Below, in pieces: positions 49,301-58,200 of a stretch of 64,000 nucleotides of DNA (positions are counted from its first letter, which is position 1; each line of letters begins with the position of its first letter). Location: positions 137,501 to 201,500 of the forward strand of contig JAODUO010000053.1 of the NCBI GenBank assembly GCA_025642075.2, given 5' to 3'. The notes under the pieces are model-generated. The model searched no databases and was not told where the DNA came from. It saw nothing but the letters and a program-made list of their open reading frames with translations. The DNA comes from Ridgeia piscesae (taxonomy: Eukaryota > Annelida > Polychaeta > Sabellida > Siboglinidae). A program made the position numbers and the translations under genes.

Positions 49301-51316
49301 TAGCTATTTTGGATTGTTTGTATCAAAATTGTCAGTTCCACTTCCATGCCATATATTTATGAAAGGTGTTGAACCACCGTTAAGGGTGTAATGTTTGTTT
49401 TTTTCTGTGAATTGACAGTCATCCTTCCTTATTTTCTAGGCACTGTTGTGATGGTTTCGTCTTACAAGGCTGCAATGAAATAACTTGGGAAACACAGAAT
49501 AAAAGCCAATAAGGGTTAAGTTTCTGACTTGGTGACATTTCTGCTTTTTGAAACCTCCTACCTGATTATAAGACCACCTTAGTTAACTTAGATATCATTC
49601 GGTGGTATGTCCAATGTCTTACCTTCAAAAATCTACTGAATTATATTTATGTGAAATAATTTTTTCTTCAGACTTGCTCTCGCCAACTGTGAAATCCAAA
49701 TACAGTTTGGCAGCACGGAAATACAAGTTGTTTGCTGGTGAGTTATTGTTGCTACAGAATTAACACTGATGTTGTCATACGCTATATCTCGACATATGTG
49801 TCAATTGGTCATTTGAACAAATTTACTGGGCTGGTCTAGTAATACATAGGTCGGTTGCTTTGTTGTGAGAGTAGCAGCGTTGTCAGCCAGGCATTTGTGG
49901 CCAAAGCCACTACAGGAAGCTTGCTGGATACATAATGTACCTTCCTGCACATACAGCTGACGTGATAATCCACCAGTGAGTGGGTCAGTTGGCACAACTA
50001 GGCTGGGTCTAATTGGTTGCTGCTGCTGGTTGACTTTTAGAGCAGTGAGAAGGAGTGTGACGCACTGTTTGCTCGGCAGGCAGCAGCAACAACTTTGTGG
50101 GACATAAAATTAATTAGCCGCTACGTAATGGGATTAACGCAGGATGTGGAAGTCATACGAATGTGAGTTGGTGTGACGGCTTCCTAAATTAACCTTTTCA
50201 GCACTACATCCCTGATCTGCTGCGACCGCTGATTTAAGCAAATTTGGCAACCTCTTCAAGTCAAGATCTGAGAACCAAATATGTATTGTATGAATAAAAA
50301 ACAAATAGGGATAATATTTAAATATATTTCGAAAAGTACAATAATCAGCGAATAAAATGAGCTGTACTAAGTGACACTGACTGACCACATGGTACGCTGC
50401 TCTAGCGTGTTGATCAAAAAGTAATCCCCCTGTCATGATCAGTTTAACATTGTTCACCAACATTGTTGTAGTTTCGAATGTAATCATCAACTGATATAGT
50501 TTCTTTGCCAAAACTATCAAATAAGCCATCCAAACACATTATGCTGGCAAATCACTGGTTGGAATACTGCCTTCCACCATCATAGACACTGCAGGTTTGG
50601 ATAATCCATCATCAAAAACAAACAAAATTGGTAAACTATTAGTAAGCGATAATAAACGACAACAATGATCAAAATTAAATCAGCAAGTGGCTCCACCAAG
50701 TGGATAATTATGAGTTAAAATGCATTGTATGGCAACGCTTGCCAAAATACCGCCCTACCGTACCTAGGTGCCATAAGTGGTAATGCTGCTAGAGGAGCAT
50801 CCTGTAGAGAAAGGGTTAAAGGGGTGATTCAATTTTAAAATCATGTTATTAATTATTCAGTATAAACTGTATATCTAAACACACTGACCGCAGGAATATA
50901 TATATTTTTAAATCGTTTGCATCCCTGAGTGCGAGGAAAGGTGTGACCCCACTGCTATAAATGACTCATGTTCACTCCCAAAACGTGAATTTGAGAAACA
51001 AATTGGTTCATTTAAACGGAATGACATGAATTTTACGATGCAAAACAAATGGAACATCTGTCTTGTCAACGACACGTTGTATATCATCAGGTCTGTTGCC
51101 CTCTCACCCCGCCCTCTCTTTCTTGCAGTGGTCAACCACCATGGAGCAAGGGCCATCGGGGGCCACTACACAACAGACGTCTTCCACCCCGGGGTGAACG
51201 GCTGGATCAGAATGGACGACAGCGGGGTGAAACATGTGTCGGAGAAGAACGTGTTGAAACAGCAGGCGCCCACCGTGCCGTATCTACTCTACTACAGGAG
51301 CAGTGACACGACGTAG
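31217..51316 (+). CDS. USP10: Ubiquitin carboxyl-terminal hydrolase 10 (lacks only the start exon)
   Basis: Join: 31217-31309, 32840-34208, 34711-34802, 37483-37592, 38226-38281, 38502-38611, 40805-40913, 41274-41410, 41785-41910, 47999-48091, 48793-48940, 49672-49737, 51129-51316. All junctions keep frame. The N-terminal third is disordered, Pro/Ser/Thr-rich ([35 protein letters not shown]) and parallels vertebrate USP10. The peptidase C19 domain has the Cys box [24 protein letters not shown], an acidic insert with [10 protein letters not shown], the His box GGHYTTDVF and the WIRMDD Asp. USP10 is a cytosolic deubiquitinase acting on p53, ribosomal proteins and others, and binds G3BP in stress-granule control (family knowledge). 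Oddities: HLKCF replaces the near-universal HLKRF, and introns hold two large minisatellites. The ATG exon is upstream and unidentified. Confidence 0.95.
31673..32764 (-). mobile_element. piggyBac-like nonautonomous element in USP10 intron
   Basis: Inverted ends CCCATTTTATCC, immediately flanked by TTAA on both sides (31669-31672, 32765-32768), the signature target of piggyBac transposons. A 36-bp direct duplication (AACTACGACTAGAATCGTAT...) lies at the right end. A minus-strand ATGGCGTCGAGTCGCAAAG just inside could be the start of a deleted transposase. About 1.09 kb. Confidence 0.7.
32840..34208 (+). CDS. USP10: USP10 large exon: disordered N-terminal region
   Basis: Acceptor GTCTTGTAG, donor GTAAGT, 1369 bases, phase 0 to 1. 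Rich in Pro/Met early, then a basic KKKRPMDYY patch, then Ser/Thr/Asp-rich sequence ending near [12 protein letters not shown], which corresponds to the conserved PKSWASLF motif of vertebrate USP10. No clear PAM2 (LNPxAxEF) was seen. Confidence 0.93.
34711..34802 (+). CDS. USP10: USP10 exon carrying the catalytic Cys
   Basis: Acceptor GTGCTTGCAG, donor GTATCC. Codes [17 protein letters not shown]. The Cys in GNWCY is the nucleophile of the C19 domain. Confidence 0.95.
35190..37143. mobile_element. hAT-type nonautonomous element in USP10 intron
   Basis: A perfect 8-bp target duplication GTAGGCAG (35182-35189 and 37144-37151) flanks ends CAGATATGGAGTAATTGTAC and (inverse) CAGAGATGGAGTGAGTACAA. 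Both subterminal regions are made of GTACTCGAGTAC-type palindromic motifs. TIR form and 8-bp duplication are as in hAT elements. No transposase frame. It contains the nested element at 35808-36641. Confidence 0.85.
35808..36641. mobile_element. Nested hAT-type MITE (family member 1)
   Basis: Ends CAGACATGGGGTCAAATACA in perfect inverted orientation. Flanked by GTCCCATC/GGCCCATC, an 8-bp duplication with one mismatch. Subterminal AAATACTTT repeats. Homologous over its length to 57616-58407. It is inserted inside the larger hAT element. Confidence 0.85.
37483..37592 (+). CDS. USP10: USP10 exon
   Basis: Acceptor GGATCCAG, donor GTAAGT. Codes [18 protein letters not shown] and [10 protein letters not shown]; continues the Cys box. 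Confidence 0.95.
38226..38281 (+). CDS. USP10: USP10 exon
   Basis: Acceptor CTTTCAG, donor GTATGA, 56 bases. Codes [18 protein letters not shown]. Confidence 0.92.
38502..38611 (+). CDS. USP10: USP10 exon
   Basis: Acceptor GATTGTAG, donor GTGAGT. Codes [19 protein letters not shown], matching the FEPTYIYRLL region. It is followed by the minisatellite-bearing intron. Confidence 0.95.
39010..40804. repeat. 32-bp minisatellite A in USP10 intron
   Basis: About 55 tandem units of 32 bp (consensus CAGGTTCCTTGACCCATGTC, then GTGTGCTTGTAG). Variation is mainly CAGG/CATG and CCATG/CCGTG. Two longer variant units (39901 and 40258) share CATGGGTTTCCCTTTACC-like changes. Every unit ends TGCTTGTAG, a possible 3' splice site. 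The exon at 40805 uses the last one. The long minus-strand frames here come from the repeat. Confidence 0.97.
40805..40913 (+). CDS. USP10: USP10 exon whose acceptor lies in the last minisatellite unit
   Basis: The exon begins CATGGTCGCCAGGAG (HGRQE), right after TGTGCTTGTAG, which is the invariant end of each 32-bp repeat unit. Codes [20 protein letters not shown]. The donor is GTCAGT, weaker than its neighbours. RQEDAEE is invariant in USP10 proteins, which fixes the start. Confidence 0.93.
41274..41410 (+). CDS. USP10: USP10 exon: acidic insert
   Basis: Acceptor GTTGCTTGTAG, donor GTGAGT. Codes the Gly/Ser/Asp/Glu-rich insert ending [17 protein letters not shown], equivalent to EGSEDEWEQVGPRN in vertebrates. 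Confidence 0.92.
41785..41910 (+). CDS. USP10: USP10 exon
   Basis: Acceptor TTGTCTACAG, donor GTGTGA, 42 codons. Codes [16 protein letters not shown] and [12 protein letters not shown]. Confidence 0.95.
42531..47963. repeat. 32/22-bp minisatellite B in USP10 intron
   Basis: Over 5 kb of two unit types: long (32 bp, GATAGGATGTGACAGTAGAC then ACACTAGCTTGT) and short (22 bp, GACAGTAGACACACTAGCTT then GT). They often alternate as a 54-bp higher-order unit (for example 43134-43930), and elsewhere long units run consecutively (44700-45250). A 35-bp spacing variant with TTGTTGTGATAGG recurs. Interrupted by a retroelement end at 42592-42780. The frames coding [18 protein letters not shown] are artefacts. 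Confidence 0.97.
42592..42780 (-). mobile_element. 5'-truncated non-LTR 3' end inserted in minisatellite B (copy 2)
   Basis: Near-identical to 9050-9240 (shared GATTGCCACCTAGAGA, CAACTCTAGATGGCAGGTGG and onward). Flanked by the 13-bp array sequence GTAGACACACTAG on both sides (42579-42591, 42781-42793), consistent with a target-site duplication. Confidence 0.85.
47999..48091 (+). CDS. USP10: USP10 exon after the second minisatellite
   Basis: Acceptor CTTGTTGCAG lies about 35 bases past the end of the array; donor GTACAG. Codes [19 protein letters not shown] and LQGYTC. Confidence 0.95.
48793..48940 (+). CDS. USP10: USP10 exon with HLKCF
   Basis: Acceptor GCACCCCAG, donor GTGAGT. Codes [20 protein letters not shown] and [20 protein letters not shown] Cys (TGC) replaces the Arg expected in HLKRF. 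Confidence 0.95.
49672..49737 (+). CDS. USP10: USP10 exon
   Basis: Acceptor TTTTCTTCAG, donor GTGAGT, 66 bases. Codes [20 protein letters not shown]. Confidence 0.93.
49738..51128. other. USP10 last intron
   Basis: No gene or element was identified with confidence. A GC-richer block with GCAGCAGCAACAAC lies near 50010-50100. Confidence 0.4.
51129..51316 (+). CDS. USP10: USP10 terminal exon with catalytic His and Asp
   Basis: Acceptor TTTCTTGCAG. Codes [29 protein letters not shown] and the usual C-terminal YLLYYRSSD, then TAG at 51314-51316. Confidence 0.97.
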
Positions 51317-52536
51317 CCATGTCGTAGCCGCGTAACTTACGTTCTGCGTCGAGACTGGATTAAGTAATTTAGTGTGGCCGATAGTCTGCATCACCGTGAT
51401 GCCGACATGTTACATCTCTTCCGATGGAGAGAGCCGAGTTGGTGCACATATATAAAGGCAATGCCAAGACGATAGGCCGGGTGTACTGGCGTTGGTGTGT
51501 CAGTGGTTTATCTGCACTGCCAGCCGTTTACGCTGACCTGATGATTCGTTGTTGCAAACGTGCGACGACTGCGTGTAATAATAATTTACTATGTTCCCGG
51601 TGATTCTGTTGATTTTGTTGTCGGTGGCGAGATGTGATAATTTTCCAAGTTGAAAGTGTACATATATGATCAGTTAGAAATGCCACGTGATTGTGACGCA
51701 TGTTATCGGTGCGCATGTCGGTGTCATCTGTGAAAATGTAGGCATGGATCGTTTGTGTGACTGTGAAATGTGCCTAGCCGTAGCTGTGTACGTGCATAGT
51801 GTAGTGTTAACGTCCAAGGTGTATGTTTTCTGCCTTGTGTGATATCTTGCTTTTCTTAAGTTTTGAGAATATTTGCTCTGATGACTGGCTAGTGGACATT
51901 CGGTGCAGTTTGCATTCACGTTTTCAAAGCTGTGTCAGTTGAACATGGCCTAGAGAAGTTCAAGTCGTGGCAAATGTTGACCTGGAGATAAATGCGAGAT
52001 TTGTGCATGGCTGTGTGTAAGCAAATTTACTTGCAGGATTGTTGCAATGGGATTTCTTGAGATTTTTGTAAATAGTGGAGTTGTTTTGCTTTTGTACCCC
52101 AAAATTACTTGAATGTATGGGTCAGCAATATATGGCTTTCTGGAGGTTGACTGTGGTCTTTCGGCAGCTGCAGTGATTACGCATATGAATCCATACTAGC
52201 AGGAACCGATCTCGTTGATACTATTAAACTCTTTGCATGGTATTAATACCAAAATAATACCAAACCAAACCTATTTTCTAGTCTGAGACGAGAAACCTGC
52301 GGGAAACATCCAGGCATTGCCAGGCAGGAAAGATGGGCAATGTATTCTGCTTTGAAATGGAGTGGGCCTATGATAATGGTGCAGCACAGCTGTAATGTAA
52401 TGAATCTGTTATGTTTTCACAAGAACCTGATCCTTAATGAGACTGCGTTGCGGCTTGTTATCGCGTGGTGACGTGTTGCTAATGACGACGTGACACGTCA
52501 CTCGGCCGTGTATTCTGATTACGCAGATGATGTTGA

Positions 52537-52621
52537 TTAAAGTGTTTTACAACACCATTGTCATCTTTTTTTACACAATGATCAAGTAAATTCACATAAT
52601 TATGTGAATTTGATCAATAAA
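52537..52621 (+). terminator. Candidate USP10 poly(A) signals
   Basis: ATTAAA at 52537-52542 and AATAAA at 52616-52621, about 1.2-1.3 kb after the stop codon. The second overlaps the palindrome AATTCACATAATTATGTGAA. Confidence 0.4.
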
Positions 52622-52753
52622 ATCTTCAGGAAGGTTATACAATTCGAGTCAAAAAGGTCACAGTTGACACATTTTCTATATGGATACCAACCAAGATGTT
52701 AACGGGAATCTTCCTGGGAAGCCATACTACTATTACATGAGTACCCCGGTATG

Positions 52754-52786
52754 TATATCCATCCATCCATCCATCCATCCATCCAT
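52754..52786. repeat. (CATC)n microsatellite
   Basis: About eight CATC units. Confidence 0.95.
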
Positions 52787-52894
52787 GCAGTCAAGTCTTG
52801 TGTGAACAAACTTGCTCACTGCATACATTAAATCCAGGGTAGTGCAGGACCTGGAAATCCAATTTCAAGGCATTTCCCACTGATCTGGCATTTT

Positions 52895-53220
52895 CGAGTG
52901 CTGCTCCAAGCCTCTGGAACAATCTGCCACAGACTTTCAAGAAGCAACTGAAGACATTTTTGTTTAAATTAGCGTTTTCACTTTAAAAGAACAATATCCA
53001 AACATTTTTAATATGTACTATTTATCAACTATTTTTATTGTAATATAATTAACTATTATTTATTTTTAATATCTACTACTTATCAACTATTTTATAATTT
53101 TTTAAATTGTAATATAAACTATTATTTATTAGTATTAAGACTCTATTTATTTTACAATTACGTCTCTATTTTTTATTTTAAGGTAATCTGTATATTCATG
53201 TAAGATGTAATGCGCCTCTG
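52895..53220 (+). mobile_element. CR1-like retroelement 3' end
   Basis: The frame FSSAAPSLWNNLPQTFKKQL, KTFLFKLAFSL, stop, is the standard C terminus of CR1-type reverse transcriptases; part of the segment between LPQ and FKK is deleted. An AT-rich 3' UTR follows. Confidence 0.8.
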
Positions 53221-53642
53221 AATGGTTGTATTGCTAGAGATATGGCGTAGACAAATACTGTTATTTATTATTATCTCGGCCCAAGACCCAGGTCTGCTTA
53301 TTTGCGTAATTCATGTTGATGTGCCCATTGTAGCCATTGTTCATCAGTATTTCCCTTCTGATTACGGAGCACTTTTGCTGTCCATCAGCTTATCTAATAT
53401 TGTGCAACAAATGCCCAAGAACCCCTCATGATGATGATGGACTTTCTGTTCATTCAAATTTCACTTTGCCAGAGGTTTGTATGGATTGTGGTTGACAAAT
53501 GTTTTGGTAAAGGACACAGGCAATAGGCGTTTTGGCAACACCTTTTGCCAATAGGACAGAAAAACCAACACCATCTTTGAATGCAAGTTTCTATATAAAA
53601 AACTGGCTAATAATAACATTTGAATGTTAACCATGGTTGTAT

Positions 53643-53863
53643 TATTGTAGTATGATTTAACTTACTTTGGAGCATAATTGTCTATGATAAGTACGATGTT
53701 TCGACCCATCAGCTACGGGCCTAGTTCATGTGCTGGTGTCACGTATCCCGCCAAAATCTGTGCCAACACATGTGATGTGAACTAGGTCCGTAGCTGACGG
53801 GTCGAAACGTCGTACTCATCATCGACAATTATGCTCCAAAGTAAGTTAAATCATACTACAATA
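53643..53863. mobile_element. Foldback (palindromic) MITE
   Basis: Two ~95-base arms, TATTGTAGTATGATTTAACT... and its inverse ending ...GTTAAATCATACTACAATA, flank a ~30-base centre. The arms match nearly throughout (GGTCGAAACGTCGTAC, CCAAAGTAAGTTAAATC). Its end motif TAACTTACTTTGGAGCATAA also occurs alone at 42245-42264 in a USP10 intron. Confidence 0.85.
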
Positions 53864-55159
53864 AACCAGTTGTATTGTTCTGTAACAATGTATTCCCAAA
53901 TCAAGCATGTATCCAGTTATTACAACACACACATTTAGAATGTTTACAATATTTTTAATGTTCAGTGGGGTGTCTCTACAGCCAAACCAGATGAACAATG
54001 GCTGTGAAGAACTGCGACACCGGCAATATCCTATAGAGAATTTATATCACGGAAAAAGATTGATTGTGTTCTATTACAGATAGATCCGAATGCAAATATT
54101 ACCAAAATGAAAAAGTCCTTTACCAAGATGTCATGGATCGTGGTTTTTACATAGCATTATACAGATGCACAAGGCAGTCAACGCATTATGCCATGCAGAG
54201 CTAATATTTGGGTTTCATTCCATCATTTGTTGACCAGTTGGTCAGTGGTCTTGTGCAAGTTCATTCCTAGTTAAAAATAATAGCTTTGAGTTTTCATGGC
54301 ACCAGTCATTATGTATGGACCCTGCAGCTCACATATCATGGTTACAGAGATATGACCCCAACTGTGCATTGACATTATATGTACATTAAGTGCATATACA
54401 CAAATGGTGGCAACCAATCTCTGTGTATGGATATTCATACCAGAAAGTGTACCGTGAAAAAGCTGATACCAGACATGTACCCACATGCAGTACACACATA
54501 GTTCTGTTCATTTCTGGGTATAATATGTCACATGTTTAGATTGTTCATCCTGATAATGTCAGTACACGTGTTACTTTATATTGGCAGTTTGGTACAATAC
54601 TGAAGACATCTACAGGTACTTAACAGGTAACGAACATGAGAGGAATTAAGTTTACTTCACCCGTTCTGCCTTACTAGTAAGTTACATACAATTTGTTAAA
54701 CTATTGTGCACATTTATGCACAGTTAAAATATGTTGCATAGTTCAGGGCAATAATTGTCATGCAAACATTCTTTCTTACACATAATATAATCCACCTTGT
54801 AAAACCTGTCACAGATTAAATAATCAAACAGTCTTCTTCTATTAACTCTTGTATTAATTAGGCTTTATTTTTGGACATTAATGTCAGTGGGAGTTTAGAA
54901 AGAGAGAGATCCCTGCTCAGTTAGTTCTTGACAGATCTTTTACTTCCCTGGCATAGACACCAGTAGAAGGGACCAATGACTTATAGTCTCTCTTCCAAAG
55001 ACACAGGCAATGTTGGGTGAACGGAACTGCACAGATTCCAACATGGCTGAAGAACCGTTCAACATGGCAGTCGAAACTACTTCCAAACCAGTCTCATAAC
55101 TATGTGAGTGACTAGCACAGGTATATCAATTAGAGCAGTTACAGTCATTGATGTATGTG
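53864..55159. other. Intergenic region between convergent USP10 and DHRS4
   Basis: No gene or element recognised. It should contain the 3' UTR and poly(A) site of DHRS4 on the minus strand. Confidence 0.4.
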
Positions 55160-55274
55160 TCACAGTCGAGACGTCATTCCGCCACTGACAACAATCGTCT
55201 CTCCCGTGATGCAGCGGGCGTCGTCAGACACGAGGAATGCAACAGTGCCAGAACACTCCTCTGGGTCCCCAAGT
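55160..55274 (-). CDS. DHRS4: DHRS4 terminal exon with SRL
   Basis: Acceptor GTTTCAG, then [32 protein letters not shown] and MTSRL with TGA at 55160. Confidence 0.95.
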
Positions 55275-58200
55275 CTGAAACACAATGGTTAATACTTATA
55301 GCCAACATCCAGTCCTCAGGATTATTCAAAGCGCTTTACTCCGTGGCAGACCTGTTCAGTCAAACACTATATCCACATCTCAGGGAAACATCCAGTCATA
55401 CTGCAAACAATTAATGCATGAAGATAATCTGTACACAACTATGTCTAACCAGATATGTATTCATACAGGTGAATGAACTGGAGAACAGCAGAGTGAAAAA
55501 ACCTTGCTCAAGGTTTGACACGGCAGTGCAGGATTCGAACCCGGGTTCTCTTAGTTAAGACTCCGACACTACTACTAATAGTGTTTCAATTATAGGCAAA
55601 ATAAACGACCTAACCCTGTCTGAAACATAACATAATTTATAATGAAATTTTGAAACTATTTAAATTCAAGGCAATATAAACTATGGCTCTGATATATATT
55701 TTCATTGTCGGCAAAATAAACTCCAGTGTTCCCAGTCTGAATCAATTTTAAACTGGATACACATCGGGTCACCCTCTCTGAAAAATAAGAACATTTCAAG
55801 ACAAAACCTTGTTCATTTAAACTGGAGGCAAGAAATGGCCACACCAACAAAATTGTTCGTTTCTCTTTGGCATCTGCTTGAATAATCAACAACATACATT
55901 TGTTCTACCTCTGTTGTTTTCTATGGATTATTACGTAGGATTTCTATTTGCACATACACAGCATTGTGAAAATACTTAAGAATTAACTACAAACACAGTT
56001 AAGCCTCAAGTCTTACCGTTTCATTGGAATGGTGTTGATTAGTTGTTTATGAATGTCCTCATTTTGCCACAGCTGCAACATGAAAATGTATTCCAAGTTA
56101 CTCTGCTATCATTCCAAAACATTATGAATAACGTACACATTGCCATTTGAGTGGTAGCATATTTAATGATTGGACATGTAGCATTTTGGGAGGCACTTGG
56201 TTGCCCTTTGAAAGATTAAAATAAAAAATTATTGTGTACTACATAATTATTATGTATCCTAAGATATGACTGAAAAATTATAGAAAAAGTTGAGTTAAAA
56301 ACATTTTAAAACCAATTTTGGGGTCTTACAAACGACCCAATTAAACATAAATTTCTTGTGCACACTGCACAATAGCAGTGCCCTGCGATGTATCTACCAA
56401 ATTATAACAATAGTTTCTGAGATATGGGAGTTAACAGTGGATGGTGGACACAGAGTGATGCCATAAGTCCACTGAACCTTCAGCCCAAGACTAAAAAAAC
56501 GCTACTAAAGCTGCCTGAAGTAAGATGATGAATGCCAGACACAATGTGTGTGACCACTTACCGCACTACTGAAGCCAGTCTTGATGATGCCCGGGGCGAG
56601 ACAGTTCACCCTGATTGCGTCTGGGGCACATTCTTCAGCCAGCACCTTTGTCAGTCCTAGCAGGGCCGTCTTGCTCACGGAATATGCCCCGAGAAACTAC
56701 AGAAAATTGTAAAAATGGCGTCAATATCGAGTACGTCACCCGTCTGTTGAGACCTTCTTTTTGGGATAGCTCATTAGTTTGCAGTGTCCAAGACCACTTT
56801 ACTGCCTGCAGTGACAGTTGACAATACTGCCACTGGCAGATGCCCTAAGCAATGCATGGAAATGGGTTTAGTCACTTGTGATTTTCTCTAGTATTTGACA
56901 ACGTTGGTCATTAATGTATCATCTGGGAGAACCCATGCCCCATAACCAAAGATAACTATTTCTACTTCTGCAACATTAGGGCCTATAAGTAACAGCAAAA
57001 ACCGCAAAATCATGAGAGGCAACTGTACGTCAGCGTTTTAGCAAGGCTATGATGCGTCAGCAGGAAGACTATTTCCCTGTAAGTACATGAGGTCACATGA
57101 TCACTCGATTACGCAATCCAACGCTATGCCATTGGACCAAGCAGCTGCCACTGACTGTGACAAGTGCATTGCAGCCCTCACTTGTAGGAGCAGTGCTTAT
57201 ATGGGAACATGTCCCACTCCCACATTATTGATCGTTCAAGCCCTCACCAGGATGATACACAGCTGATACTGTCCAATCATTGAAGGAGACACACAGCCGT
57301 AGATATGACTGTGAGGTCACAGAAATAGCACTGGTCCATGGCCAATCACTGGTGCGCCCTGCCCCACAGCTGTGGTCATCACAATAAGCTAATCAGGGTA
57401 GTGCTAAGGGGTAGTACTTCGACAGGTCACTCTGGGAGGGACTAGGGTGGACTGTGATTTCCCCACTGGGAGGGGACGTGATCTACGCCATGACCTCCAT
57501 ACGTGACCTACCTTCAATGGGGTGTAGCCTGCTATTGACGACACAAAGACGATGCTCCCTCCACTGGAACAGAGACACACATTCTCAACACCGACTCGTC
57601 TTGCTCAGGGTCAATCAGACATGAGGTCAAATACATTTAAATGTATTTAAATACTTTTGAGGGATTCAAATACAAATACTTTTAAATGCAAATACACTGA
57701 AAAGTATTTCAAATACTTTTTCAAATACTTTTCATTTTCAGGAATGTCAAAAAATGAAAATATCAGCGACTGCTGCTTGGTGGGCTTGCCTGCCATGGTC
57801 GCAGGTTCACAGGCAACTAACGTGCAGTTACAACAAATCTACCCTGTGTGATGAAGATACCAGCTGACTTGAGAAGCCACCACCTTCTCTTGACCCATAG
57901 GTTACAAGTGAAGCAAATATTTGAAACAATAGCTGGTCACCAAATCTGGCAGTCACCAGGCAGTTCAGTTTAATTAACTGGACCATGAAAACACTGACAA
58001 GCAGATCAGTGCAAGGGAGTCTTGTTATTGCTAACTACATCACAGTGACAACTGACAGGAGAGGCAGTGGCTTCTTGTGAACAACCCTTCTTATACAGTG
58101 GTATCAAAGGTCTGCTGCCTCAATGACTGCTCATATGATGGCTTAATTGCCTTTACCAGGCCGTAATTTCTGAGTAAATTGCCAAAGGACACAGTACAGT

